In this document: piece by piece, positions 32,149-42,580 of the stretch
Position numbering within the stretch: position 1 is the first letter of the stretch
How the letters are laid out: each line of letters begins with the position of its first letter
Origin: Viola odorata
Taxonomy: Eukaryota; Streptophyta; Magnoliopsida; Malpighiales; Violaceae
Assembly: GCA_963691705.1 (NCBI GenBank)
Contig: OY829539.1
Coordinates: 41,611,656 to 41,675,655, forward strand
Reading direction: 5' to 3'
Length of the DNA stretch: 64,000 nt
The notes under the pieces: model-generated
Seen by the model: the letters and a program-made list of their open reading frames with translations, nothing else
Database searches by the model: none
Told to the model about the DNA's origin: nothing
Translations under genes and position numbers: made by a program

Positions 32149-34512
32149 ATGGCAAAGACTCGCCGTTCTGAGTCAAAATCCATCGATGAGAAGAAAATGG
32201 ATACCACGGTCAGTGTTATTACCACGGAGGCCATTCTCCAGGAGCATTTGGCTACTCACGGTGCCGTTATTCCTGACGGTTGCCAAGCTGTTGTTGCCCC
32301 TAGGTCAGTTCGTTTAAACAACGTTCTGACCGGCAATCAAAGGGTGTTATATGCCCAGATGTTTCGCTACGGTTTCCAGCTCCCTATCAATTCTTTCGTC
32401 AAGGGTTTGCTTATTGCTGGCAATTTCAATCCTGCCCAGTTAGCCCCAAATGCATATTGCTGTGTTTATGCTTTTTTGGAACTATGTAGATATAAGGGGA
32501 TCACTTCCCCTTCTCTTTTGTTGCTTAGATCCCTTTTTAAATTGATGAAGTGCCGGGGTGTGATAACCATATCGCCTCGCTTTGACGATGATTCTCTCAA
32601 GTCTTTTACTTGGAAGTTGCTCCATATTGAGTCTTCTGTTGAGGCTTGGAAAAAGGAGTTCTTTCTGATAAATCTTCCTGACGCTCCTGGTCCCGAGTGG
32701 CGCTCTGGGTTCAACCAGGACGTCCAAGATGGCGTTTGGAGTCGACCAGGGACACTTCCCGCTCGTGAACAAGGATGGTTAAACACCTTACTCCAACTGG
32801 AGATCAGCGTTCATATTCGACTCACGGCCTGCAGAATGGCCATTCAGGAGTGCGTTAGACGTGAGTATCGCGCTACCTTTCCCTTTCATCACTGATACTA
32901 ACGCTGACGTTATTTTGTGATTTTGCAGCGACGGATCCTGATTATAAACCCGAAAGCGTAAGAAGACGCTTAAGGAGAGCTCATAATAGAGAAGAAAGGG
33001 AAAAGCTCGATTCAGAGGCCACTGATAATCCTTCTGAGCTTCCGGCTACTTCCGCGAATCTCGCTCAAGTATCCTCCTCCTCGGTTGGCGAAGGGGATAC
33101 TGACATCCCTGAAGGTGTTCCCATCGTGACCGTTGCTGCTCCCTCATCTTCTCAGGCCCCTAAGGCCATTGCCAGAGGAAAAAGGAAGAAAAGAACACGG
33201 AGTATCGCCACTCTTACTCCTTCTCCCGACGCTGGGGGTTCTTCTGAGGCACCACCTTCCCTCAACACCGCTACCGTAAGCGTGTTTTTTTTTTTTTTTT
33301 TTTTTGGTGCGATATATTGTGCCTCAATATCTGTCGTCATTTGATCTATTTTTCTTTTTTCTCAATTTGTACTCCTTGCAGGAGGCCGTTGTAGTTACTG
33401 CTTCCGCTCCTTCAGGCGATATGAATCTCACTTATGTGCTGAGGGGTTCCGCGAAGAGGGCCCGGATAGAAGGCGAGGATGAGAACATACCCTCCTCTAA
33501 CATCGCGGGGGAAGGTGGTTCCGTTAACGTTCCTAATTCCGCAGTGGTTCCTCCAGGTGGACATTCCGCGGAAGTTTTGGGGGACCTAGGAGGTGCGGAT
33601 CCCTTTGGTGCTTCGCCCAGTTCCTTTGGTGGGCCTGTGCATCATTATTCCTCTTCTTTAGGCTATCAAGACGTCTTGCAGGACCTTTCGGGCTATCAGC
33701 CTCATGGTACCTTCCTGCCCCCGGGCAGTTCTTCTTCACAGGTTCGCGCCCCTGGGCCTCTGGCTTTCGTTCCCTCTAGCGTTCCTTGGCGGCAACGCTA
33801 TAATGAAGCCGGAACCTCTTTCAATTTTATGGCGGATCTTTGTCCATTAAACGGGCTCGGCGAAGTGACCCATCAGGTTGAGTTGTTCGACTTCCGTACC
33901 CGTGGTTTGGCAGCCATCGGGGGCGATGGTTCAGATGAGGTTTCTGCCCTGCTGGCTTCTCAAATTCTGGCCTCATCTGCAGAACGGGAAACTTTCCTTT
34001 CCCTGGCGGAAGATGACCAAGTGAACTCCTTCCGTGCTAGCCTTTTCTCCAATATGATGAAATTTCACTACTGGGCGGAGGAGGTGAAGCATCGGACTGT
34101 TTCCCTCCGTTCTGTTTCGGCGGAGCTGTCCAAGGAGCAAGATGAAAGGAAAAAGGTGTTGGCAGATCGTTCCAAGATACTGCTGGCTCACCACGATTTA
34201 CAGAAACAGCATTCCGCTCTGGAAACAGCTTTGTCAGAGGAACAGGCCAAAGTGACTGCTTTGGAGAATGAGAAGTCCTCTTTAGAAAAGGAGAAGGCAG
34301 CTTTGGCGGAAGAGTCAGTCGATATGGGCTGGTGGCATGCTGAACAGACCGCCCGTGTTCTAGTTAAGTGTTTCGAAGAAATTCATGGGGTGGATGCGTA
34401 CAAGGGCGAAGATGTCGCGAAAGTCTTTCTACAGAGTTCTGCCCATATCAACGAGGCAGGCTATCGCCAGGCCAAGGCAGCGGGCTGGAAACGAAAAGAC
34501 CCCGAGAGCTGA
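32149..34512 (+). CDS. Antisense gene I of Tat element C (Transposase_28-like, two introns)
   Basis: Exons 32149-32860, 32929-33275 and 33382-34512 give a continuous 729-aa reading frame. Intron 1 (68 bp) is GTGAGT...TTGCAG, phase 1. Intron 2 (106 bp) is GTAAGC...TTGCAG, phase 0, and holds a T-run of more than 20. Residues about 45-235 carry the Transposase_28-like region (YAQMFRYGFQLP, YCCVYAFLELC, ISPRFDDDSLKSFTWKL, EWRSGFNQD). Exon 2 encodes a basic stretch (RGKRKKRTRS) like a nuclear localisation signal. Exon 3 ends in a coiled-coil (about 600-690). It converges tail-to-tail with pol (ends 35616), with the tandem repeats between. Function unknown. Confidence 0.88.
32861..32928 (+). other. 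Intron 1 of antisense gene I (C)
   Basis: Donor AGAC|GTGAGTATC and acceptor GTGATTTTGCAG|CGACGG. Splicing joins GAC to CGACGG, keeping the frame (V-R-P-T-D-P-D-Y). In A the equivalent donor has become ATGAGT (49411 region), so splicing there is broken. Confidence 0.8.
33276..33381 (+). other. Intron 2 of antisense gene I (C)
   Basis: Donor CTACC|GTAAGCG, a long T-run at about 33285-33305, acceptor CTCCTTGCAG|GAGGCC. Joining is phase 0 (N-T-A-T then E-A-V-V). Gene II has no intron at this place. Confidence 0.8.
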
Positions 34513-35069
34513 TATGTCACGATATTTTGCCGTTCCCTCCAGCGATCAAATATAGCTTGGCTTTTGTCTTTTGTCTTTGCGGCATAATTATTTTGAACAT
34601 TGAATCTTTGTAAATCCTTGAGATGCCTTTAATATTTCTAGACAATCCCTTTATCGATATTCCTCTTTTATTTTTCTCATCGCGAGACTTCTCTCGTCAC
34701 TGAGGTTGCCTTATCCTCACGGTGCGTTTACTTTCTTGAGCAGATCCTTGGTATTTATACCAAGATGACCAAGATCTATGTCGGGTTGGCCTTTCGATAA
34801 GCCTATCGGTATCATGACCACCGCTCCTTCCGCTGCTCAGAAGTATTCTGCACATTTCTAATTGTAGATTATCAGTAACAAAATGAGATTTGAGAGATAG
34901 TGATTACCCGTAGGAGCCTGTTCGCTGCCATCATTAGGCTTTATCACGGAACCCATTTCGAATCGTGTTTTCCCTCAGCTCTATACTCCGCCAGGGATTA
35001 CTCATCCGGTTACTAGCTGGGATTACGCGATCCTTCACGTTTCCCTTATCTCTCGTTCGGCCTTTCTAA
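34513..35069. other. Non-coding interval between gene I end and repeat array (C)
   Basis: No open frame with a recognisable product and no clear AATAAA after the gene I stop. The closest counterpart is 51250-52400 in A, which is similarly non-coding. Confidence 0.5.
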
Positions 35070-35512
35070 GTGCCTCATCTCGTGAGCTGTCGGATCGGGA
35101 CGGCTATCACAAGGCTAGGGAATTTTCACTTTTATAGGCGTTGTCCTCTCGTTTAGAACCGTGTCCTTACTTAATGGTTTAGCTGCACCAGCCCGACCGT
35201 TAAGATAGGATTCTTGTTTCTAAACAGAGTTTCTAACTCTTTGGGGCGTGTCTTGTCTTGATGTACCGTCTCCACGAGATCGGCCATCATTAAAGAACTT
35301 TTCACTCCCAAAGATACCGGGCAGTGCCCTCACTTAGTGAGCCATCTGATCAAGATCGGTCATCACAAGGATAGGACTTTTCACCCCCGGGGGAGTCAAG
35401 GATCTTTCAATCCGACGCTAATCAAGGATACACTAGGGTCGTGCCCTCACTTAGTGGGCCATCTGATCAAGACCGACCATCACAAGGATAGGACTTTTCA
35501 CTCCCAGGGTAC
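35070..35512 (-). repeat. Post-pol tandem repeat array of element C (4 units)
   Basis: Four diverged units with CCTCATCTCGTGAGC or CCTCACTTAGTGAGCC, then GGTCATCACAAGGATAGGA, then CTTTTCACTCCC. They start near 35071, 35247, 35328 and 35448, about 100 bp after the pol stop. The units are homologous to those in A and B but more diverged and unevenly spaced. Confidence 0.8.
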
Positions 35513-35615
35513 CCCCCTTTTTACCTGCACAAAAGCAACCACAAACCCACGAAAACTCTCCTATTGAGCGTTAGCCACGGTTAGGGTCGTTATAATCCAA
35601 ATAGTGCAGATAAAA

Positions 35616-37022
35616 TTAAACTCTAGGATAATATAACTTCAAACGAGCGATATTCCAGGAGTTGGATAAGGGCGTACCGTCAAGTGTCTCCAGGCGATAG
35701 GCCCCTCTTCCGACAACGTGGGTTACGCGATACGGTCCTTCCCAGTTAGGACTAAGCTTTCCCATACGTTGTCCGGTTGCTCGCCTGTCTCGGAGCACCA
35801 GGTCACCATTTTTCAACAATCGCTCTTTGACCTGCCTGTTATGATAACGGGCCATTTTTCTTTTGTAGTGTTGCGTTTTCAGTAGGACTTCTTCTCGAAC
35901 CTCTGGTAACGCGTCCAGGTTAGCACGTAACCGTTCCTCGTTCAGTTCCTCACGAAAGTGAGCCACCCGTAGGCTCATGGCCCCAATTTCCACTAGCGTA
36001 ACGGCTTCAGTTCCAAAAGCCAACGCGAAAGGCGTTTCTCCAGTGCTAACTTTTACGGTCATGCGGTATGCCCACATCACATATGGCAATTCATCAGCCC
36101 ACTTCTTCTTAGACCCCTCTAGGTTTTTCTTAATACCGCTGAGGATGCTCCTATTAGTTACCTCTGCCTGTCCGTTGGTTTGTGGGTGAGCCACGGAAGA
36201 GAATCTCTGCTCAATCCCGAATTCTGAGCATTGGTCTTTGAAGAATTGGCTGGTGAACTGGGTCCCGTTATCGCTGACAAGGATACGAGGCACCCCGAAT
36301 CTCATGATAACTTGATGTTTGAAAAAACGCCATGTTTTTTCTGCCGTGATTGTGGCAACCGCTTCAGCTTCCGCCCACTTCGTAAAATAGTCCACAGCCA
36401 CTATCACAAATTTCAGTTGGGACCTTGCCTTTGGAAATGGACCCAGGATGTCAATCCCCCATTTGGCAAAAGGGCAAGGGGCGATGATTTCCGATATTTC
36501 CGTGGCTGGACGTCGAGGAATTTTAGCAAATTCCTGACATTTGGGGCAAGCTTGTACATAATCGTGGCAATCCCTTCGTATGGTGGGCCAGTAGAATCCT
36601 GATCTGAAAACTTGTGCCGCCATGGTGCCGCCTGACGCGTGCATTCCGCATATCCCTTCGTGGATTTCGCGTAAGGTGTGAAGGCCCTCTTGTTCGGTTA
36701 TACATTTGGCGGCGGGGTGAGAAAAACATCTTCGAATTAGATCCCCGTTATAGTACGTGCAACGAGCAGCCTGTCTTAGCACTTTCATCTTTTCAGCGTT
36801 ACCGTCAGGCAGCTCTTTGTGCATCAGGTATTTTATTACCGGAATCCGCCAATCATTCTCGAGCTCATTCACACACAAAGAGGCTTGTTCCTCCATGAAG
36901 GACGGCACCGATAGCTCACGATAATACACATCTTTAGGTATAGATGCTTCAGGATTCGCGGCCAGCTTGGCAAGGTAATCGGCTTCAGCATTTTCCTCTC
37001 GGGGAACGTGCTCGAAGCTGAC
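35616..37022 (-). pseudogene. Element C pol, integrase part (downstream of amber codon)
   Basis: The pol frame is continuous with 40928-37023, separated only by the TAG at 37025-37023. From MYYRELSVPS (36929) it carries the HHCC zinc finger (H90, H97, C128, C131 within CPKC) and the DD35E core: D160 in GIDILGPF, D220 in VSDNGTQF, E256 in NGQAEVTNR. The C-terminal domain ends ARLKLYYPRV. All catalytic residues are present, so integrase itself looks intact; only its link to the upstream polyprotein is broken. Confidence 0.92.
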
Positions 37023-40000
37023 CTACATGCCCTCTTTCTTTATTTCCACTAGTTCTCGTGTTACCTTAGAGAGGTACTGCACCATAATAGGTTCTCGAGC
37101 CTGAGAGTGTCCTGAGACCTGGTCAATTATCAGTTTGGAGTCTCCACAAATTTTTAGACGCAGATCTCCTGTTTGGCCGGTATCGCGCCTTCCCTTGGAA
37201 GAAAACTCTCTTCCTATTCTGAGTCCAGCTAGCAACGCCTCATATTCGGCTGTGTTATTGGACAAAGGCTGCAAGATTCGAATAGCATACCGTATATGCA
37301 TATCGTGCGGCCCGTTTATGAAGACTCCGGCCCCCGCCAGTTCTTGGTTTTTGGCTCCGTCCACATGAACGATCCAAAGATCCGTATATGTTTCTGGGAA
37401 CGGGAGATCCATATCGTTCCATTCCGCTTCAGGTACACCACTCAAAGGGTCCTCTGTGAAAGTACACTCCGCTATAAAATCAGCAAGGACTTGAGCCTTT
37501 ACGGATGGCCGGGACTGGTACCTCAAACCATATTGTTCGAGTTCTAGGGCCCAGATCAGCATTCTTCCTGAAGATTCAGGCTTTCGAAATATCCTCTTCA
37601 AGGGTTGGTCTGTAAGTACAACGATAGGATAAGACTGGAAGTATCGGTCCATCTTGCGGGCGGCTTGTATAAGGGCGAACGCTATTTTCTCAATACGAGC
37701 ATATCGCAGTTCCGCGTCCTTTAAGACATGACTCACGAAGTAAACTGGGCGATGAGTGTGGTTATCGTCACGAACAAGGACGGCGCTGACCACTTCGTCT
37801 GCCGCGCCCAAGTACAAGTACAGGGTATCGCCGGACTCGGGCCTTGTCAATAATAAATCGGATGATAAATGGTCCTTTAAGTCCACAAATGCTTGCTCAC
37901 ATTCTGGGGTCCACCCGAACGTGGCTTTCCGTCGTATGACTTTAAAAAAAGGGAGGCACTTTTCTCCTTGCTTGGAGACGAATCGTCCCAGAGCGATAAC
38001 GCGCCCCGTTAGCCTTTGCACTTCCTTAACGGTTCTCGGCGATATCATATCATGTATAGCTTTAACCTTGGAAGGATTAGGCTGGATACCTTTCTGGCTA
38101 ACTACGTAGCCCAAGAACTTACCCGTCTGGAATGCAAACATGCACTTTCGGGGGTTTAGCTTCATGCGATACCTTTTCATCACATCAAAAATTTCCTTTA
38201 GATCCTGCAGGTGATCATGAAAATTCGCACTCTTCACCAGTATGTCGTCAACATATGCTTCCACATTTCTCCCTATTTGTTCCTCAAAAATCTTATTTGC
38301 CATTCGCTGAAATGTGGCCCCCGCGTTCTTTAGTCCAAATGGTATCGCTGTGTAACAATACGTGGCTTTAGGAGTAAGGAAGGCGGTCTTCTCCTCATCC
38401 TCTAGGGCTATAGGGATTTGATGATATCCGGAATTGGCGTCCAATGAGCTTAGATATGCGTATCCAGCGGTTTGATCAACCAACTGATCTATGCGAGGAA
38501 GCGGGTAGCAATCCTTAGGACAAGCATCGTTCAAATCGGTGAAGTCAATGCACATACGCCAGTCTCCATTGGGTTTAGGAACAAGAACCGGGTTGGCTAA
38601 CCAAGTGGGATACTGTACTTCGCGAATGAAACCCGCGTCAAGGAGCTTCACAACCTCCTTTTCCACAGCCGACGCTTTTTCGGTGGAGAACGCCCGTCGT
38701 TTTTGCTGAACTGACTTGGCGTCAGGGTCAACGTTAAGCCTGTGCTCGGCTATTTCTCGTGATATACCTGGCATATCGGCGGGCTTCCATGCGAAATTTC
38801 CTTGGCATTTGTTCAGCAGCCGTGCCAGTTGAAGATTTTCCGCTGGGCTGAGCTTATCGCTGACCAGGAAGCTGGCTCCCTCTTTGCCTATCACTGATAC
38901 GGGTACCATCTTGTCAAGGGGTTGAGCGCGCTTTTCATCACCCTGCTCATAGGGGTCTGCCGCTATACACACGTATCTATCGCAGCTTGTCTGAGTCATG
39001 AGCGAATAGCATTCTGCCGCCAGTTTCTGATCACCTTTTATCGATACCACCCCGTCCCAGGAGTGGTATTTCATCTTTAGATGTTTTTGTGATATCGCCT
39101 CTCCAAAGTGATTGAGGAAAGGCCGTCCGAGTATGACGTTATAGGGCAGATTCAGATCCACAACAAGGAACAACAAATTCTCTGACCGTTTGTAAGTGTC
39201 TTCCCGGAAGTATACGGGTAAGGTGATTACTCCCGTAACAGGGATAGGGGTCCCATCCACTCCGACTATGGGTCTCTTACCAGGCGTTAACTCATCGTGG
39301 GGGCGTTTCATGAGGTTGTAAGCTTTCAGCGAAAAAAGGTTCACGACACTCCCGTTGTCCACAAGAGTCCTTCTTATACCATGACTGGCGATGACAGGTG
39401 TGACTACCAAGGCGTCATTATGGGGATAGATAACGCCTTTTTCATCCTCTTCTGAAAAGGATAAGATCATGCGATCAAGTATGTCTATCGCTCCACCTTT
39501 CTTTGTCATGCCGTCTCGCGTACGCTTTTCCCCTTTCGCCACCATCGACTGTTCTGACTCATCTGCGTAGGGGATCCCTCCCGCTATGATATTGATTATG
39601 GGGATGTCGTCGCCATCTATCGCGAAGGTTTCCCCACCCTTTCCTTTGGGAGCGTTATCCGGCTGTGGGACTGGAGGGGGCCTTGGTCGTTCGTCTGCCG
39701 CTCTTCTTATCGGATTGTTTCGGGCATCTTCCCTTACTTGAGTCGCAAATTCTCCCAGATATCCTTCCTCCACCAAGCGCTCTATCGCCCACTTTAATTC
39801 TCTGCAAGCCTCTGTGGAATGTCCTCTGGCTTTATGGAATTTACAGTAAGTGTTTTCTCTTCTGCCTAAAAGCACTCCAGGTTTCGTGGGTGCAGGATAA
39901 CGGATAGGAAGATCTCGCCGTTCCGCTATCGCCAAGATCTCCGCTCTTGGTACATTCAAGGAGGGAAAATCCGGATCATACGCTCGATTTTTGTTAGCGT

Positions 40001-41485
40001 TCCCTTGACGCTGATGAGGGGAACTACCTTGTTTTCCTTTCGAGGAATTTCCTTTTTGCTTATCGTAGGTCTTTGGGATGTAATCTTTCCGTCGAGCGTA
40101 ATCATCAGTGTAATGATCGTCAACCAGAGGATTTGCGGGAGCGGCAGGGATGTGAGGTGCCCCAGGCGGCATATTAAATGTTCTATTTCTATTTTCTTCT
40201 TCTTCCATTTTCGCATAATTATGGGCTTTAAGTCTTAGTGCGTCCAAGGATATTGGAGGATCCACCATCAATGCATCTTTCAGTTTTCCATAGTGGCAGT
40301 TTCTTTTCAGAGCTTCTATGGCGAAATCAATAGTAACGCCCGGCGTTAATGACATTTCCAGATCGAATCGGCTGAGAAATTCTTTCAATGTCTCTTGGGG
40401 CTTCCGCTGTATGTCAAATAACGCTGCGGCAGATTTCCGAATTGGAATTGCTGTACTAAATCTGCTCCGAAATTTGGATTCCAACTGTGCGAAATTACTA
40501 ATGGATCCGCCAGGAAGACCTTCAAACCAAAGACGAGCAACTCCCGATAAGGTCATAACAAATATCTGACATAAAACCGCATCACTGTGGGTTTGAAATT
40601 GGACGAAATCCTTCACTTTGTTGATGTGCGAAATAGGATCTTTAGTACCATCATAAGTATCAGCGGGAAGCTTCACTCGCCTACTGACCCTGTGACGTCT
40701 TACACGACGACTGAAAGGGTGACCTGAGGTATCATCAAGAATCTCACGCGCATGACGTGGGGGAGATATGTCTCCTTGTCGCCCTCCTTCCCTTGGTTCA
40801 GGTATATGATGTCGCCTGGGAGACCGACTGCGACTCCTGGGAGAACGACTTCGATATCTTCTGCTACTGGATCTTTCACTGTACAGGGAGATAAACTCCT
40901 GTTTGTTCCTTCCCTCCGTCCGGCCCAACGGTTCCTCAACGCCTCAAGCTGCCTGTCTTCCTGCAGAAGAAGTCTTTGCGGCATTTGTGGTACATAAGCC
41001 TCTACTTCTCCTTGAGTGAGCTGTACATGACCAACCGGGGGATTTCCTGCGGATAAAGGCACTTGGGGGTTCTCTGGAAACAACGGGGGCAGAGGTCGAT
41101 CAGCAACAATAGATGGTGTGAACATGACGCGAGGAGGAACGCTAGATCCAGAAGCACCAGGCGTGACTCTAGTGGCCATTTCAGTCAAATATTCCAAGCG
41201 GGAACGAAGGGCCGCTATTTCCATAGCAAAGGGATTTTCATTGTTAAGCACAGATCCTTCTAAAAGAGGAGTGTAAAGATCAGATCCCACCGTCTGTGAT
41301 GAAGAAATGACCGTCTGTGAGGAGATAGATCCTCCGGCGATCCCGACCGAGAGGTCCAGAGGTCCCGAGATAGTCGATTGCGTCGTCATAGAGAGATCAG
41401 CAGTAGCAAAAGGAAATAACCGCCTGCGAGTTGAGAAAGGAATATTGGAAAATGTAGACCGGTCTGGCTCCGATCTGGCTGTCAT
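37023..41485 (-). pseudogene. Element C gag-protease-RT-RNase H (nearly intact)
   Basis: The likely ATG is at 41485 (MTARSEPDRST). A one-base shift at about 40905-40925 moves the frame to the long run 40928-37023. In that run (counting from 40928): Arg/Ser-rich stretch 20-40, Gag core about 95-235, zinc-knuckle CKFHKARGHSTEAC 362-375, protease DNGS 524-527, RT about 720-960 with YVDD 892-895, a first RNase H about 1020-1140 lacking the usual first Asp (YLYLGAADEVVSAVL), and a second RNase H about 1180-1301 with D1190, E1228 and D1263. Ends at TAG 37025-37023, where A reads Gln (KKGIQVNIEH). Confidence 0.93.
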
Positions 41486-41550
41486 AACCGTTCCGATCTC
41501 CCAACTAAACGGAGCTTGGCTATTAAGGACGCTCACTTAATACACCAAAG

Positions 41551-41568
41551 CTCTCAATGAAAGCACCA
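41551..41568 (-). other. Element C primer binding site
   Basis: TGGTGCTTTCATTGAGAG on the minus strand, two bases after the 5' LTR. Identical to A (58947-58930). Confidence 0.8.
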
Positions 41569-41570
41569 TT

Positions 41571-42097
41571 TGATAAGATCCGAGATCTCTTCTGGTCGGA
41601 AACGGCTGCTGCAGCTAGTCGGATGGGAAGCGACCGGCGTCAGAGGTACCTGCAAAGCACCGGAGGGGGACTCCGGCGTAGACACTCCGATGCTTAAGTC
41701 AGTTCGAGTTTTCAGAATGGTAGAGGTTCTCCAAGATGATCTCGATCTTACCTTTTGTTTGGAATTCGAAGGGGTATTTATAGGCTTAAGATGGCGATAC
41801 CTTACAGCGATAGGGGATGGCAACGTTGTAACCATCGCTTCGGGCGATATCAGTTCCGTCATTGGGGCGATAATCATGTAGGGTCTATCGGGAGCGATAT
41901 CCTCCTTGGTCCCCTAGGATGGGATGACGCCGTGCGCATAAAGGTGCATGAGATCCCCCCCCGCTGAAGTCGACCATCCTAGGAAATTTCCGCTGGCCCA
42001 GGCGATAGGTTGGCATTTTAGGGAAGCGTATAGAAACTTGTCCGGGATTGATGCCGTAGCCCCAATGTTGCCGTCAGGAGCATTCCAATTGTTATCA
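41571..42097 (-). repeat. Element C 5' LTR (527 bp)
   Basis: Partner of 26222-26748, with two G/A differences. On the minus strand the TATA box is CCTATAAATACC (41784-41773), with CAAAAGGTAAG about 25 bp further and an 8-C run on the plus strand at 41955-41962. Confidence 0.95.
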
Positions 42098-42102
42098 CGG
42101 GT

Positions 42103-42580
42103 AATATCCGTTATGCTATCTCATTGTCATGAGTTCTATTTCCAAAGCTATCTCTTATCTGTTAACTACTATATAGTAAGCAGCGTTATTCCATTCTGTT
42201 CTAAAGCGCGCATGCCTAGTCATGTCGCGATATCTTGCAAAATACCCATTATCACATGTCTATGATCCTACTGATTACATGGAAATTCTACGGTTATACT
42301 ATCTCTACTGGAATTCTATGGTTTCGCTGCCTTATGATAGCCCTGCAGGCAACGCTCAGGCCTTTTATCAACGTCATCATCTTAATATCGACATCACTAT
42401 CTTATCGTGGGAGTTCGGAGAAAAAAAATAGTGTAAAGAAGATCAACAACAAAGGCAGATAGCAAGAAAAATACATATATGATTGTTTAAAAACCCCCAA
42501 GGGGTTATAAAAAGCAAAAGCTCCAAGAGCAAGAATAAAAATGGGACGATGCCCAAATTTTAAGACGGGTAACAAAATGC
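42103..42580 (+). other. Element B non-coding, right of C
   Basis: Resumes B exactly after the CGGGT duplication. AATATCCGTTATGCTATCTC and GCGCATGCCTAGTCATGTCGCGATATCTTG match the reverse of A at 51380-51505. No gene. It precedes the 3' end of the fused antisense gene. Confidence 0.8.

Larger units (their letters stand above)
26222..42097 (-). mobile_element. Tat-lineage element C (inner, young)
   Basis: Identical-length LTRs (527 bp) at 26222-26748 (3') and 41571-42097 (5') are flanked by CGGGT (26217-26221 and 42098-42102). The target is B sequence: A still has the uninterrupted homologous site near 51510-51520 (minus). Total length is 15,876 bp. LTRs differ at two sites only. Minus strand: gag-pol 41485-35616 with two lesions. 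Plus strand: four open antisense genes, IV (27511-27888), III (28363-28821), II (29288-31531) and I (32149-34512). It is the best template for understanding this family. Confidence 0.96.

Noticed and set aside
32149..34512. Antisense genes I and II as host genes disrupted by the elements
   Set aside because: Homologues sit at the same place and orientation in three separately inserted elements, bounded by the elements' own target duplications, so they are element genes.
39665..39907. Plus-strand open frames across C's pol (for example 39665-39907 and 37756-38109)
   Set aside because: Shadow frames of the conserved minus-strand polyprotein with no independent conservation.
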